Source: a bacterium
Lineage (GTDB): Bacteria > Armatimonadota > Zipacnadia > Zipacnadales > Zipacnadaceae
Length of the DNA stretch: 64,000 nucleotides
Reading direction: 5' to 3'
Assembly (NCBI GenBank): GCA_030615605.1
Contig: JAUWYY010000008.1
Span: forward strand, 62,001 to 126,000
The position numbers and the translations under genes were made by a program. Under the pieces are notes generated by a model. It was not told where the DNA came from. It worked only from the letters and a program-made list of their open reading frames with translations, and did no database searches. Of the stretch, positions 37,215 to 45,131 are shown piece by piece (position 1 is the stretch's first letter; each line of letters begins with the position of its first letter).

Positions 37215-37967
37215 CTAAGAGTGGCTGCTCACCGCCCCTTGAAGGTACACGGCAGTCAGCATCACAAATATTACGGCCTGAATCAGGCTGATCAGCAACC
37301 CCAAGAGCAGCAGGGGGATGTGCAGCAAAAGCACACCACCGAGCACCATCGGTGCACGCAGCAGAATGTTCAACTGGTGCATCACGACGATGCTACCGAG
37401 TAGCACGAGCACCTGACCGATAACAGTCTCCTTGGCGAAGATATTGCCGAACAGACGAATGCTCAGCGACAGTATCCGCGCGATCTCACCGATGAGATGG
37501 ATCGGTGCCATTAGCGGCCACATCCACCATGGCCCATCCACGAAGTGCTCCAGGTAACGCCAGCCCTTCTCCCTCATCCCGTAAATCTGCACGCTTGCCA
37601 GCGTCACAAGCGCCAGCGCCAGCGTCATATTAAGTGTGGCGGTCGGCGAAGTGAAGCCGGGAATCAGACCGGTCAGATTCATGATCAGGATGTAAGCGAA
37701 CAGCGTGCCCAGCATAGGTGCGTAGCGCTCCCCGGCCAGGCCGAATTGCCCGCAGAGGCTGGTGCACAAGTTGTAAGTCCACTCGCCCAGCGTCTGCCAG
37801 CCCGAGGCCGGCACTCGCTGCAGCCGACGGGTACCCAACCACGCCATAAACACCACCAGGCCCAAGATCAGCCACGCAGTGACGACCTCCAGGGGCAAGT
37901 AAGGCTGGAGCCATTCCGGCTCCAGGTTAACCAATACGTTTACCCAACTACCAGCGTGCTTTTCCAC
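37215..37967 (-). CDS. atpB: ATP synthase a subunit
   Basis: The stator channel protein, 250 residues with about five to six membrane segments. Conserved elements are 'FAYILIMNLTGLIPGFTSPT', the essential Arg region in 'ILSLSIRLFGNIFAKETV' (Arg within helix 4, SIRLFGN) and the last helix 'LISLIQAVIFVMLTAVYLQGAV'. It starts at GTG 37967 and lies 71 bases before atpE. Confidence 0.95.
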   Translation of the reverse strand: MEKHAGSWVNVLVNLEPEWLQPYLPLEVVTAWLILGLVVFMAWLGTRRLQRVPASGWQTLGEWTYNLCTSLCGQFGLAGERYAPMLGTLFAYILIMNLTGLIPGFTSPTATLNMTLALALVTLASVQIYGMREKGWRYLEHFVDGPWWMWPLMAPIHLIGEIARILSLSIRLFGNIFAKETVIGQVLVLLGSIVVMHQLNILLRAPMVLGGVLLLHIPLLLLGLLISLIQAVIFVMLTAVYLQGAVSSHS

Positions 37968-37995
37968 GTTGCGTGATCAAGTTCTCGCTTCGAAC

Positions 37996-38406
37996 TCAGT
38001 AATCCTTTGGGACCTGCTTGTGAGTGCTGGCCACCCTCGCACCCATGATGGCCATTGTTGCCAGCGGTATACTGTAACCGGCCGCGATGCCCGGGGGACT
38101 AGTATCGGTCATTACTACCAGGACATACAACGCACCAATGCCCACCACGTACTTGGCGATCTGAACAGCCACCAGACCCTTCATAGAGCGACCAGTTTCG
38201 CCTTGTGGCTGGGCTCGGCTGACCAGCGCGCTGCCCAGCACAACGGTGCCGTGGATCATTACTAGCCCAATCAGCGCTCCCGCGACGAGCCCCAGTGCGA
38301 AGTCCCTCAGCCCACCAGCCACCATCCCTGTCGCCGCCACTCCAACGATTATGCCGGCAACAAGATAGCTACGGGCAAAGAACCGAGCTTGTAACTGGTC
38401 AGTCAT
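37996..38406 (-). CDS. atpI: AtpI-like membrane protein
   Basis: A 136-residue protein with four hydrophobic segments, placed first among the Fo genes as AtpI often is. The start is the ATG at 38406, which overlaps the preceding gene by 8 bases. AtpI homologues aid c-ring assembly. Sequence identity to the family is not obvious by eye, so the call leans on topology and position. Confidence 0.65.
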   Translation of the reverse strand: MTDQLQARFFARSYLVAGIIVGVAATGMVAGGLRDFALGLVAGALIGLVMIHGTVVLGSALVSRAQPQGETGRSMKGLVAVQIAKYVVGIGALYVLVVMTDTSPPGIAAGYSIPLATMAIMGARVASTHKQVPKDY

Positions 38407-38623
38407 CGGAATCTGCAGATCGCTTGATCTCACGGATTAGCTGATGGAAGCCGGCAGCGCTGCCCAGCAGCACGCCCGAAATCGTTAGCCAGGGCTCAGT
38501 TCCCAGGTAGTCATCCAAATACAGCCCGCCCACTGCACCAATCCCCACGGCAATCGCCAGCGTCAGTCCCACGGTGGACAGGCGCAACTGGCTGCCCCAC
38601 TTTGATCCCGGCCCACGTCCCAT
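38399..38623 (-). CDS. atpZ: AtpZ/AtpI-type small membrane protein
   Basis: A 74-residue protein with two membrane segments and a glycine-rich first helix ('LAIAVGIGAVGGLYLDDYLGTEPWLTI', shortened family pattern G..GG..LD..LGT.PW) followed by 'LLGSAAGFHQLIREIKR'. This is the AtpZ/AtpQ signature, thought to assist magnesium or calcium uptake or assembly of the synthase. It is the first gene of the atp operon. Confidence 0.8.
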   Translation of the reverse strand: MGRGPGSKWGSQLRLSTVGLTLAIAVGIGAVGGLYLDDYLGTEPWLTISGVLLGSAAGFHQLIREIKRSADSDD

Positions 38624-38643
38624 CAGCCTCGCCCCTGCACGAA

Positions 38644-38672
38644 AAGGTACTCAGTTGCCCAGCGAATGTCAA
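38644..38672 (-). promoter_or_regulatory. Probable promoter of the atp operon
   Basis: On the minus strand TTGACA (38667-38672) and TACCTT (38644-38649) are 17 bases apart. The -35 is perfect, the -10 weak. A transcript would start near 38637, just ahead of the ribosome site AGGGGCGAGG and the ATG at 38623. Confidence 0.55.
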
Positions 38673-38722
38673 GGTCAGCGGCGAGCAGCGCACCAAATTT
38701 GGTATACCCAAGCCATCGCGCG

Positions 38723-39910
38723 TCAGGCCGCAGAACCTTCATCTGCCTTGCTCATAGCCCACCACAGCACGATTTGGACCAGCCCAGCAATGACCATTAC
38801 GCCCGCGGCCAAGGCAAATGCGGCTGGCAGTTGGCCGGTATGATCAGCCACCAGCCCGCCCAGCAGCGGCCCGGCCACCGCTCCTGCTCCCAAGGCAGCC
38901 TCATGATAGCGCATACTGGCGGCGCGGCGATGCTCAGGCTGATGCAGTCCGTAGAACTGGCTGGCCAGGAAGGAAATCCCCCCGCACAAGCCGACCAGGG
39001 AGAAGCCGACCAAGAACTGCCAGGGCGCCTGGGCCAATGTCGCCAGCACCATCCCCACAACCCCACTCGGCACCGCCAGCCATAGCTTCCAGGGACGATA
39101 TTGCCAGCGGCCGGTGGTCCTTGCCAGCGCATATATGACCATGGCGCTAAGGTAGGGCATACCAGCAGCCCAACCGACCAGGGTACTTGAGTAGCCCAGA
39201 ACATCACCAACTTTGGGAAACAAGGCCGGAACCATGGCGGTGCAGAAGAAACTGGCAAAGACCCCAATGCGGCCAGCGATGCGCAGGCGGCGCCCCAGCG
39301 CAGGACGCGCCAGTGCGGTTGGCTGGTCGGGGGTGTGTTCACCACCTCGGCCGGCGCCCCCTGGGGTAAGTTGCAGCAGAACCAGGATAACTATCCCCGT
39401 GGCGATCGAAAAGTAAAAAGAGCCAGGACCCACCCAGTCCCACAGAGCCCCCGCGACCACTGCCCCAACTAGCAAGCCTGCGCACCCTGAGATGTTGAAC
39501 AGGCCCAGCGCCCGGCCCAGGCCCAGCGCGTGTCCCGAACTCAAATCGGCTACCCATACCATTAGGGAGGGCCAATAGAAGGCCGCGATCATGCCCCTGG
39601 CCACTACCAACCCCAGCAGTAGTCCCATGCGACCCGCGGTTGCCATTGCCAGCCAAACCGCGATTGTTGCTGCCACGGCCAGTATGGTGCTGCGCCGGGG
39701 GCCAAACCGATCTGCCACCACCCCACTACCCAGGCACGATATGGTATAAGTGGCTCCGCCCACAGCGGCCAGCAGCCCCAGCATACCGGGCCCGGCTCCC
39801 AAATCCACGCCCATGAACTGCACAGCCAGCATGGCACAGCCAGCCGCCATATCCATAGCAAAGGCTGCGCCGACCAGCCGCTGACCAGGTGCTCGGATAT
39901 GCTGCCACAT
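38723..39910 (-). CDS. MFS transporter
   Basis: A major facilitator superfamily protein of 395 residues with about twelve membrane segments. The loop between helices 2 and 3 reads 'GSGVVADRFGPRRSTILAV', the MFS signature (G..aDr.GrR), and a central polar loop (about 190-210) splits two six-helix halves. The second half repeats the signature weakly ('ARTTGRWQYRPWKLWL'). The substrate is unknown. It lies just upstream of the atp operon on the same strand, with a promoter between, so it need not be part of it. Confidence 0.85.
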   Translation of the reverse strand: MWQHIRAPGQRLVGAAFAMDMAAGCAMLAVQFMGVDLGAGPGMLGLLAAVGGATYTISCLGSGVVADRFGPRRSTILAVAATIAVWLAMATAGRMGLLLGLVVARGMIAAFYWPSLMVWVADLSSGHALGLGRALGLFNISGCAGLLVGAVVAGALWDWVGPGSFYFSIATGIVILVLLQLTPGGAGRGGEHTPDQPTALARPALGRRLRIAGRIGVFASFFCTAMVPALFPKVGDVLGYSSTLVGWAAGMPYLSAMVIYALARTTGRWQYRPWKLWLAVPSGVVGMVLATLAQAPWQFLVGFSLVGLCGGISFLASQFYGLHQPEHRRAASMRYHEAALGAGAVAGPLLGGLVADHTGQLPAAFALAAGVMVIAGLVQIVLWWAMSKADEGSAA

Positions 39911-40090
39911 CTATGACCACTCTCTATCCGACCGCACAGTTGTCAGTGCCGCCATCTGCTCATCAGCCAGGTTGGTCCGGTGGCAGATTGGTGCTGCAGT
40001 TGGCACAATTATGACTCCTAACAAGGGCGCTAAGCGGTATGTTGCCAGCGGCGACACCTTGCCCACTGAGCCTTCGCAACATAGACGTAT

Positions 40091-40118
40091 AAAAGAGCCG
40101 TGGAGACCTCCACGGCTC
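40091..40118 (-). terminator. Terminator of the 40.2-41.3 kb minus-strand genes
   Basis: GAGCCGTGGA (40095-40104) pairs with TCCACGGCTC (40109-40118). Read on the minus strand the stem is followed by TTTTATACG, a short T tract. It ends the transcript carrying the LppM-like and LapA-like genes. Confidence 0.75.
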
Positions 40119-40159
40119 ACTTGCTAGCAGGGATCGCGGGCAGTGAATGCTAGCCGGAT

Positions 40160-40843
40160 TCAGATCTTGCGCGGCCGGTTGCGAACCAGACGGGTGCCGT
40201 AGCCGACAACCTGAAAGACAACAAACCCTACTATGTAGAGCAGAAGCAGCAGATAACCCCAGCGCAGGCGGCGGGACGTAGCCTCGAGGGTATATGTATC
40301 AACGTTCGCGCTTAGTTCCCAGAACGCCGTGCCGCCATCTGTGCGATCCGCATTGGAGGCGATGACTCTGCCCGGCATATTCAACTTGTAGGATAGTATA
40401 GCTATTTTTTCGCCAACGATCTCGATCGGGGTAGCGGTTTTGCGGTAGATCTCAAGCTGCTCTGACCAATGATACTCGGTAAACACCGTCAAGGGCTTCT
40501 GGATTATATCAGTAATCTGCAGCGAGGCCGCCGCGTCTGGGGCGGTGACCGCTCTGCCCAAATTAGCCGGCCGCCAGTCGCGAGTGACCACCCGGTCTGG
40601 ACCTTTACGTTGCCAACTTTGGTGGTCAAAATCCGCGGTTTGCTCGAGCAAGCGCTTCTGCACCTCTTTAGTACGATCCGGCACACAGGTGATCGTATAC
40701 TGGCGCAGACCTGAGCCGTCCAGGTTGATTGTCGTCGTCAGTTGAACGCTTTGCGAGGCCGACAACAGCAGATAGGGCACCGCGGCCAGCATGGCAATGA
40801 CAGGAGGACGGCGCCGATAGGTTGCTTGTCGCTCATAGGCCAT
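40160..40843 (-). CDS. LppM/DUF3153-like membrane protein
   Basis: A 227-residue protein anchored at both ends: an N-terminal hydrophobic segment near 16-30, an extracytoplasmic domain, and a C-terminal membrane helix ('WGYLLLLLYIVGFVVFQVVGY') before a basic tail. The domain has 'TINLDGSGLRQYTITC' at its start and 'LNMPGRVIASNADRTDGGTAFWEL' near its end, which resembles LppM/DUF3153 domains (pattern 'PG.i..sna....g....W.l'). The function of that family is unclear; in mycobacteria it affects the envelope. It appears cotranscribed with the LapA-like gene. Confidence 0.55.
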   Translation of the reverse strand: MAYERQATYRRRPPVIAMLAAVPYLLLSASQSVQLTTTINLDGSGLRQYTITCVPDRTKEVQKRLLEQTADFDHQSWQRKGPDRVVTRDWRPANLGRAVTAPDAAASLQITDIIQKPLTVFTEYHWSEQLEIYRKTATPIEIVGEKIAILSYKLNMPGRVIASNADRTDGGTAFWELSANVDTYTLEATSRRLRWGYLLLLLYIVGFVVFQVVGYGTRLVRNRPRKI

Positions 40844-40866
40844 AGTCTTTTCCCCTATCGCCTCAG

Positions 40867-41259
40867 CTATGCTTCCTCAGATTGCTCGGCTCGGGCCGCT
40901 CGCCGACTGTGGTAGGCATCCCATCCCCGCACCAAGACTGCCCCCAGTAGTATTGCAGCAATGATGACTACTGACTTAGGAACATCAAATCGCCAGACGA
41001 GTACATCGAGCCGAACGTCAACCCAGTTGCGCCAAATCAGGATGAACGCGATCAATATGGCAAGGCCATATAAGAAACTGCGCAGGTTCCACTCAGGCAG
41101 TCCAATGCGCGCGATTTGATTGCTTATCCGCTCGCCCAGGCGCGCCAGCCAGCCCGGCTTGCGCGCCGGTATCGCCTTGGCGGGGTGGAGAGCCTGCTCT
41201 GCAATGTCCTGCTCGGTTTCCTGCGCTGGGTACTGGAGATCGTCAAGCTCGTCCGCCAT
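40867..41259 (-). CDS. LapA/DUF1049-like membrane protein
   Basis: A 130-residue protein with a polar N-terminal half (acidic then basic, 'PARKPGWLARLGERIS') and two membrane helices joined by 'NWVDVRLDVLVWRFDVPKSV'. That link and the following 'IIAAILLGAVLVRGW' match the LapA (DUF1049) pattern, a family tied to lipopolysaccharide assembly in diderms. The ATG at 41259 is preferred over the frame open to 41394, whose extra residues look like leader. Confidence 0.6.
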   Translation of the reverse strand: MADELDDLQYPAQETEQDIAEQALHPAKAIPARKPGWLARLGERISNQIARIGLPEWNLRSFLYGLAILIAFILIWRNWVDVRLDVLVWRFDVPKSVVIIAAILLGAVLVRGWDAYHSRRAARAEQSEEA

Positions 41260-41610
41260 CTGCCTGGCCTCCTTGGAGTTGAGTGCAGCGCTCAGCGGCT
41301 GGCGCTCACACTGCTCATTATAGACCAAACCCCTGATAGGGTCAAGGAAAAGCTCAACTGTACCGAGGTGCTCCGGAGGAGGCCACCACGCCACTACCTC
41401 AAAAGAAACTCAAGGGTTTATCTAAACCAATGTTTAAGAATGTGTCGATTTGAACATACTAAATATAGATTGTGTAAAGTATCAATGTTAGTTCAACTGC
41501 TTAAGGTTAGGAGGGCACGCTGCCGCTTCTTAACTTAGAACTCTTGGTTCCACAACTTGAACTGACAGCCTACCACGCAGCTACGATTGACAGTTGCAGC
41601 CAAATCAATC

Positions 41611-43296
41611 ATGACACTAACAGAACCCAAGTTGGAAGGCGAAGCCAGCTCTATCAAGTCACGGAACACCGAGCCGCCGCCGGCGCCCCGGGCCGGCAGT
41701 AACGAGCGCCTATCCCGTTTGAGCTATGAGATGCGGTTGATGCTGCTGGGGGCGGCTTTGGGCGTCGGCATTGTTCTGTACTCTGTGCTACCAGCCATTG
41801 CCTACTTCATCGCTCTTACGCTGGTTCTCATAGCCTTGGTAGCTGCCAGCTTCGTATTAGACATCCGGCAAAGTAGCTGGTTGATAGGTGGCACGGTAGC
41901 CTTGATGCACGTAGCATGGATTGCTTTCGCGCTGCAATTCACTGGCCACTTGGCTAGTCCCCTACTGCCGTTGCTGTATCTAGTGGTAGTCATTTACTCC
42001 ATCTACGCCACCAGCGCTCAGACCGGACTGGTTGTGGGCGGGGCAGTGGTGGCCTTATCAGCTCAGGCTTTGGTGATGGGGACCGCCAGCAGCAACGTAC
42101 TGTTTACCCTCGCCGCCCACAGTATATTGCTGATTGCCATAAGCTGGATAGTCAGTAAATACATGACCCAGCTTTACCAAGCCCACAATACTGCTCGGCA
42201 TAAGGCACGCCGGTACTGGGAGATGAGCGAGTCATCTGACGATGCACTGCTGGTAGTTGACCCAGCCTGGAGGGTGCAGGAGGCCAATACCACGGCTGCC
42301 AGCATGCTGGGGAACGGCGACGGACCCCACCTGGAGGGAAAGAACCTGCTGGAACTGCTGCAGTTGCGCCATCCCGAGCGCCTCAGGCGCTATCAGGACC
42401 AGATTCTGGCAGGAGAGAGTATCTCAGAAATCCTCCTGACCACCACTGGCGGGAACGGCACGCCTCACACGTTGCTGTTCAGCGCCCTGCCTATTACCGA
42501 AGAAAGTCAGATAACCACCATCAATGTTGCCATTCGTGACATTACCGAACTGTGTCAAACCCAGCGGGACCTCAAGCACCTTGAGAAGTTCGTGGCGGTG
42601 CGTCATGTCCTGACCAGCCTGGGCCATATTCTCAACAATCCCCTGGCTACCATTCGGATGAGCATCCAGGTAGCCGAAGTGATAGGTGAGGAACCCGACT
42701 GGCATGAGATCGTCCGTCAGCTTGACCGCTGCGACGCAGCCGTCAGAGGGATAGAGGTTTATGCCACCGGCCGGGATGAGGGCATCCCGGTCGCGGATGT
42801 AAACGAAATACTGAACCAAGCACTCTTGCTGACTAATGCGCATCTGCTGATTACTGGTGTACAACTGGAGACAGATATACCCCCCAAATTGTCCCTAGCC
42901 CACGCGAATTGTCATAGTCTCTTTCACAGCTTCGTCAACGTCATCACCTACGCATGGCAAACCCTGGAAGACTGGCCGGGACTACGGAAACTGCGTATCG
43001 CGGCACGGCGCCGCTTCGAAGGCGTGGAGATTGTGTTCCGCATGACCGGCCCCTCCCCTGAGCCAGGAGAAGTGCCCGAATTGCTCAAGGGTTCCGAGGC
43101 TATTGAAGAGAGCCAGGACAAGTTCATGGATATGGGACTGCCGGTGGTATATAGCACAGTCCAGCAAGCTGGTGGGCAAGTATTGGTATCGCCCAACCGC
43201 CAGGAGAGTGGCACCCTCGTTAAGATAATACTGCCGGCTGCCAATGAACAAGAAGTTGAACAGTACCAATCTATCCGTGGGAGTGTGACCAAGTAA
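41611..43296 (+). CDS. PAS-domain sensor histidine kinase, membrane-bound
   Basis: About 561 residues. The N-terminus has about six membrane segments (residues ~40-185), then a PAS domain ('SSDDALLVVDPAWRVQEANTTAASML'), and a phospho-acceptor helix 'LTSLGHILNNPLATIRMSIQ' with the His before NNPL, as in NtrB-type kinases. The ATP-binding domain is degenerate: an N-box Asn may survive in 'HSFVNVITYAW', but the DXGXG loop reads 'RMTGPSPEPGE'; the last box is close to normal ('DMGLPVVYSTVQQAGGQV'). ATG 41611 is used; a TTG at 41587 is possible. The cognate regulator begins immediately after the stop. Confidence 0.8.
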   Translation: MTLTEPKLEGEASSIKSRNTEPPPAPRAGSNERLSRLSYEMRLMLLGAALGVGIVLYSVLPAIAYFIALTLVLIALVAASFVLDIRQSSWLIGGTVALMHVAWIAFALQFTGHLASPLLPLLYLVVVIYSIYATSAQTGLVVGGAVVALSAQALVMGTASSNVLFTLAAHSILLIAISWIVSKYMTQLYQAHNTARHKARRYWEMSESSDDALLVVDPAWRVQEANTTAASMLGNGDGPHLEGKNLLELLQLRHPERLRRYQDQILAGESISEILLTTTGGNGTPHTLLFSALPITEESQITTINVAIRDITELCQTQRDLKHLEKFVAVRHVLTSLGHILNNPLATIRMSIQVAEVIGEEPDWHEIVRQLDRCDAAVRGIEVYATGRDEGIPVADVNEILNQALLLTNAHLLITGVQLETDIPPKLSLAHANCHSLFHSFVNVITYAWQTLEDWPGLRKLRIAARRRFEGVEIVFRMTGPSPEPGEVPELLKGSEAIEESQDKFMDMGLPVVYSTVQQAGGQVLVSPNRQESGTLVKIILPAANEQEVEQYQSIRGSVTK

Positions 43297-43689
43297 ATGG
43301 AGACCGCTAACGGACAGCGAATACTAATTGTCGACGACGAAGATACCCTGGCCCGGCTAATGCAGGCCCTGCTGGAGCATTTGGGCTATGCCGTCGACCG
43401 AGCCGCTGACGGAGAAAAAGCCCTGCAGATGGGCGCCCAGCGCAGCTACTCCGCGGTCATCTGCGATCTGCTGATGCCAATCCTCAATGGGATGGAATTG
43501 TTCAGGATCTGGCAGCATCAGGCGCCAGAACTAGCTCAGCGGGTTATCTTCGTCACGGGGGACAACCTGGGCGACCGAACCAACCGCTTTGTGGAGCTTT
43601 CCGGCCAGCCCTGTCTTTACAAACCCTTCGACATCAAGGAATTGACTGCCACCCTTGATAAGGTTACTGGGGTCTATGCCGGCAGCTAA
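43297..43689 (+). CDS. Single-domain response regulator
   Basis: A CheY-like receiver of 130 residues with no output domain. 'ILIVDDEDTLARLMQALLEHLG' gives the acidic pair, 'SAVICDLLMPILNGMELF' the phospho-acceptor Asp, 'VIFVTGD' the Thr and 'CLYKPFDIKEL' the Lys. Its ATG directly follows the kinase stop (TAAATG), so the two are translated together. Without a DNA-binding domain it must act through protein partners, for example a phosphorelay. Confidence 0.93.
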   Translation: METANGQRILIVDDEDTLARLMQALLEHLGYAVDRAADGEKALQMGAQRSYSAVICDLLMPILNGMELFRIWQHQAPELAQRVIFVTGDNLGDRTNRFVELSGQPCLYKPFDIKELTATLDKVTGVYAGS

Positions 43690-43783
43690 CTGTGCTGGCA
43701 TGTCCGTTAACGCCAAGGGGGCAGGGGGGCCGCCGATGCTATTATTCCGGCAATTCTCTGCGAGGGCGGCAGGCGGCGGGCGT

Positions 43784-45082
43784 CTAGTGTCGGCGTCGCT
43801 GCACCGCCTCAGCGTGTGCCGCCAATCCTTCAGCCTCAGCCAACTCGATTACATCAGAGGCCAGTCGATCTAAGCTGCGGCGCGTTGCAGAGATCAGTGA
43901 CGTCTTCTTCACAAAGTCATCAACCGCCAGTCCCGAAGCGAAGCGGGCCGTGCCACCAGTCGGCAGCACATGACTGGGACCGGCAGCATAGTCGCCCAGT
44001 GGCACCGGCGTCAGCTCTCCGAGACACACACACCCGGCGTGGTCAATCTCGGCCAACAGCGCCAGAGGTTCCTCCACCAACAGTTGCAAATGCTCGGGGG
44101 CAATGTCGCTGGCCAGCCGGGCAGCGTGGTGCAAGTCCCGCACCAGCACAATCGCGCCGAACTCGCTCAGCGAATCCTGAATCTCGGTGACCCGCTCAGC
44201 CCCCGCAACTTGCTGTTGCAGTTCGGCGGTTACCTGCTCGACAAGCGCTTCGCTGGGCGTGATCAACACCGTCATATTATCCCCGGTATGTTCGGCCTGC
44301 GCCAGCAGGTCAGCCGCAACCATAGCTGGCTTGGCAGTTGCATCAGCGATTACCAACACCTCGCTGGGCCCAGCCAGCGAATCAATGCCCACTATGCCGT
44401 AGACGTATTTCTTGGCCATCGTCACCCAGGGATTGCCCGGGCCGACAATTTTGCTGACCGCCTCGACGCTCTCCGTACCAAAGGCCAGAGCAGCGATGGC
44501 CTGGGCGCCTCCCAGACGATATATCTCGTCCACGCCGCACTCGGCGGCAGCCACCAGCGTCAATGCATCAAGTGAACCGTCCTTGCGCGGCGGCGAACAC
44601 ATAGCGATCCGCGGCACTTCCGCCACCTTGGCGGGCATCGCACACATATACACAGTGGAAGGCAAAGGGGCGCTCCTGGCGGGCACGTAAATACCAGCCG
44701 AATCTACCGGGGTAACCCGCTGCCCCAGCCACATGCCATCGAAGTCGTCAAGCCACGAGCGAGGCCGAGCATGCAGGTGAAACTCATACACATTCTCCCG
44801 CGCCCGCCGCAGTGCCCCTAACTGAGCCGAGGAGACCTGCGCATAGGCCGCCTCAATCTCATTGGAGCTAACCACCAGGTGCTCGGCGGTGAAGTTCGCG
44901 CAATCAAACTGACGCTCGTAGTCTATCAACGCCTCGTCACCACGCTGCCGAACATCTTCAACGATGCGCCGTACATCGGTCTCAATGTGATCAGGCAGGT
45001 CGGCCAGTGATCGCTGGCACAGTGCTTGCAGGGCTGAACTGTCGCCAGTCCGCGCATCAATAACGTCTATGATTGGTGCCAT
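43784..45082 (-). CDS. hisD: Histidinol dehydrogenase
   Basis: HisD oxidises histidinol to histidine with NAD+, the final steps of the pathway. It has 432 residues from ATG 45082, which is ten bases after GGAGGT; the GTG at 45094 overlaps that site. Motifs: 'VDSAGIYVPARSAPLPSTVYM', 'YRLGGAQAIAALAFGTESV', 'GPGNPWVTMAKKYVYG', 'DSLAGPSEVLVIADATA' and 'LLAQAEHTGDN', which carries the catalytic His and a zinc ligand. It is not with other his genes, but hisC lies in the aro cluster of this window. Confidence 0.96.
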   Translation of the reverse strand: MAPIIDVIDARTGDSSALQALCQRSLADLPDHIETDVRRIVEDVRQRGDEALIDYERQFDCANFTAEHLVVSSNEIEAAYAQVSSAQLGALRRARENVYEFHLHARPRSWLDDFDGMWLGQRVTPVDSAGIYVPARSAPLPSTVYMCAMPAKVAEVPRIAMCSPPRKDGSLDALTLVAAAECGVDEIYRLGGAQAIAALAFGTESVEAVSKIVGPGNPWVTMAKKYVYGIVGIDSLAGPSEVLVIADATAKPAMVAADLLAQAEHTGDNMTVLITPSEALVEQVTAELQQQVAGAERVTEIQDSLSEFGAIVLVRDLHHAARLASDIAPEHLQLLVEEPLALLAEIDHAGCVCLGELTPVPLGDYAAGPSHVLPTGGTARFASGLAVDDFVKKTSLISATRRSLDRLASDVIELAEAEGLAAHAEAVQRRRH

Positions 45083-45131
45083 CAGCGATGCCACCTCCCC
45101 GGCCCGGTGCCCTGTTGCTCCAGCTATTAGC

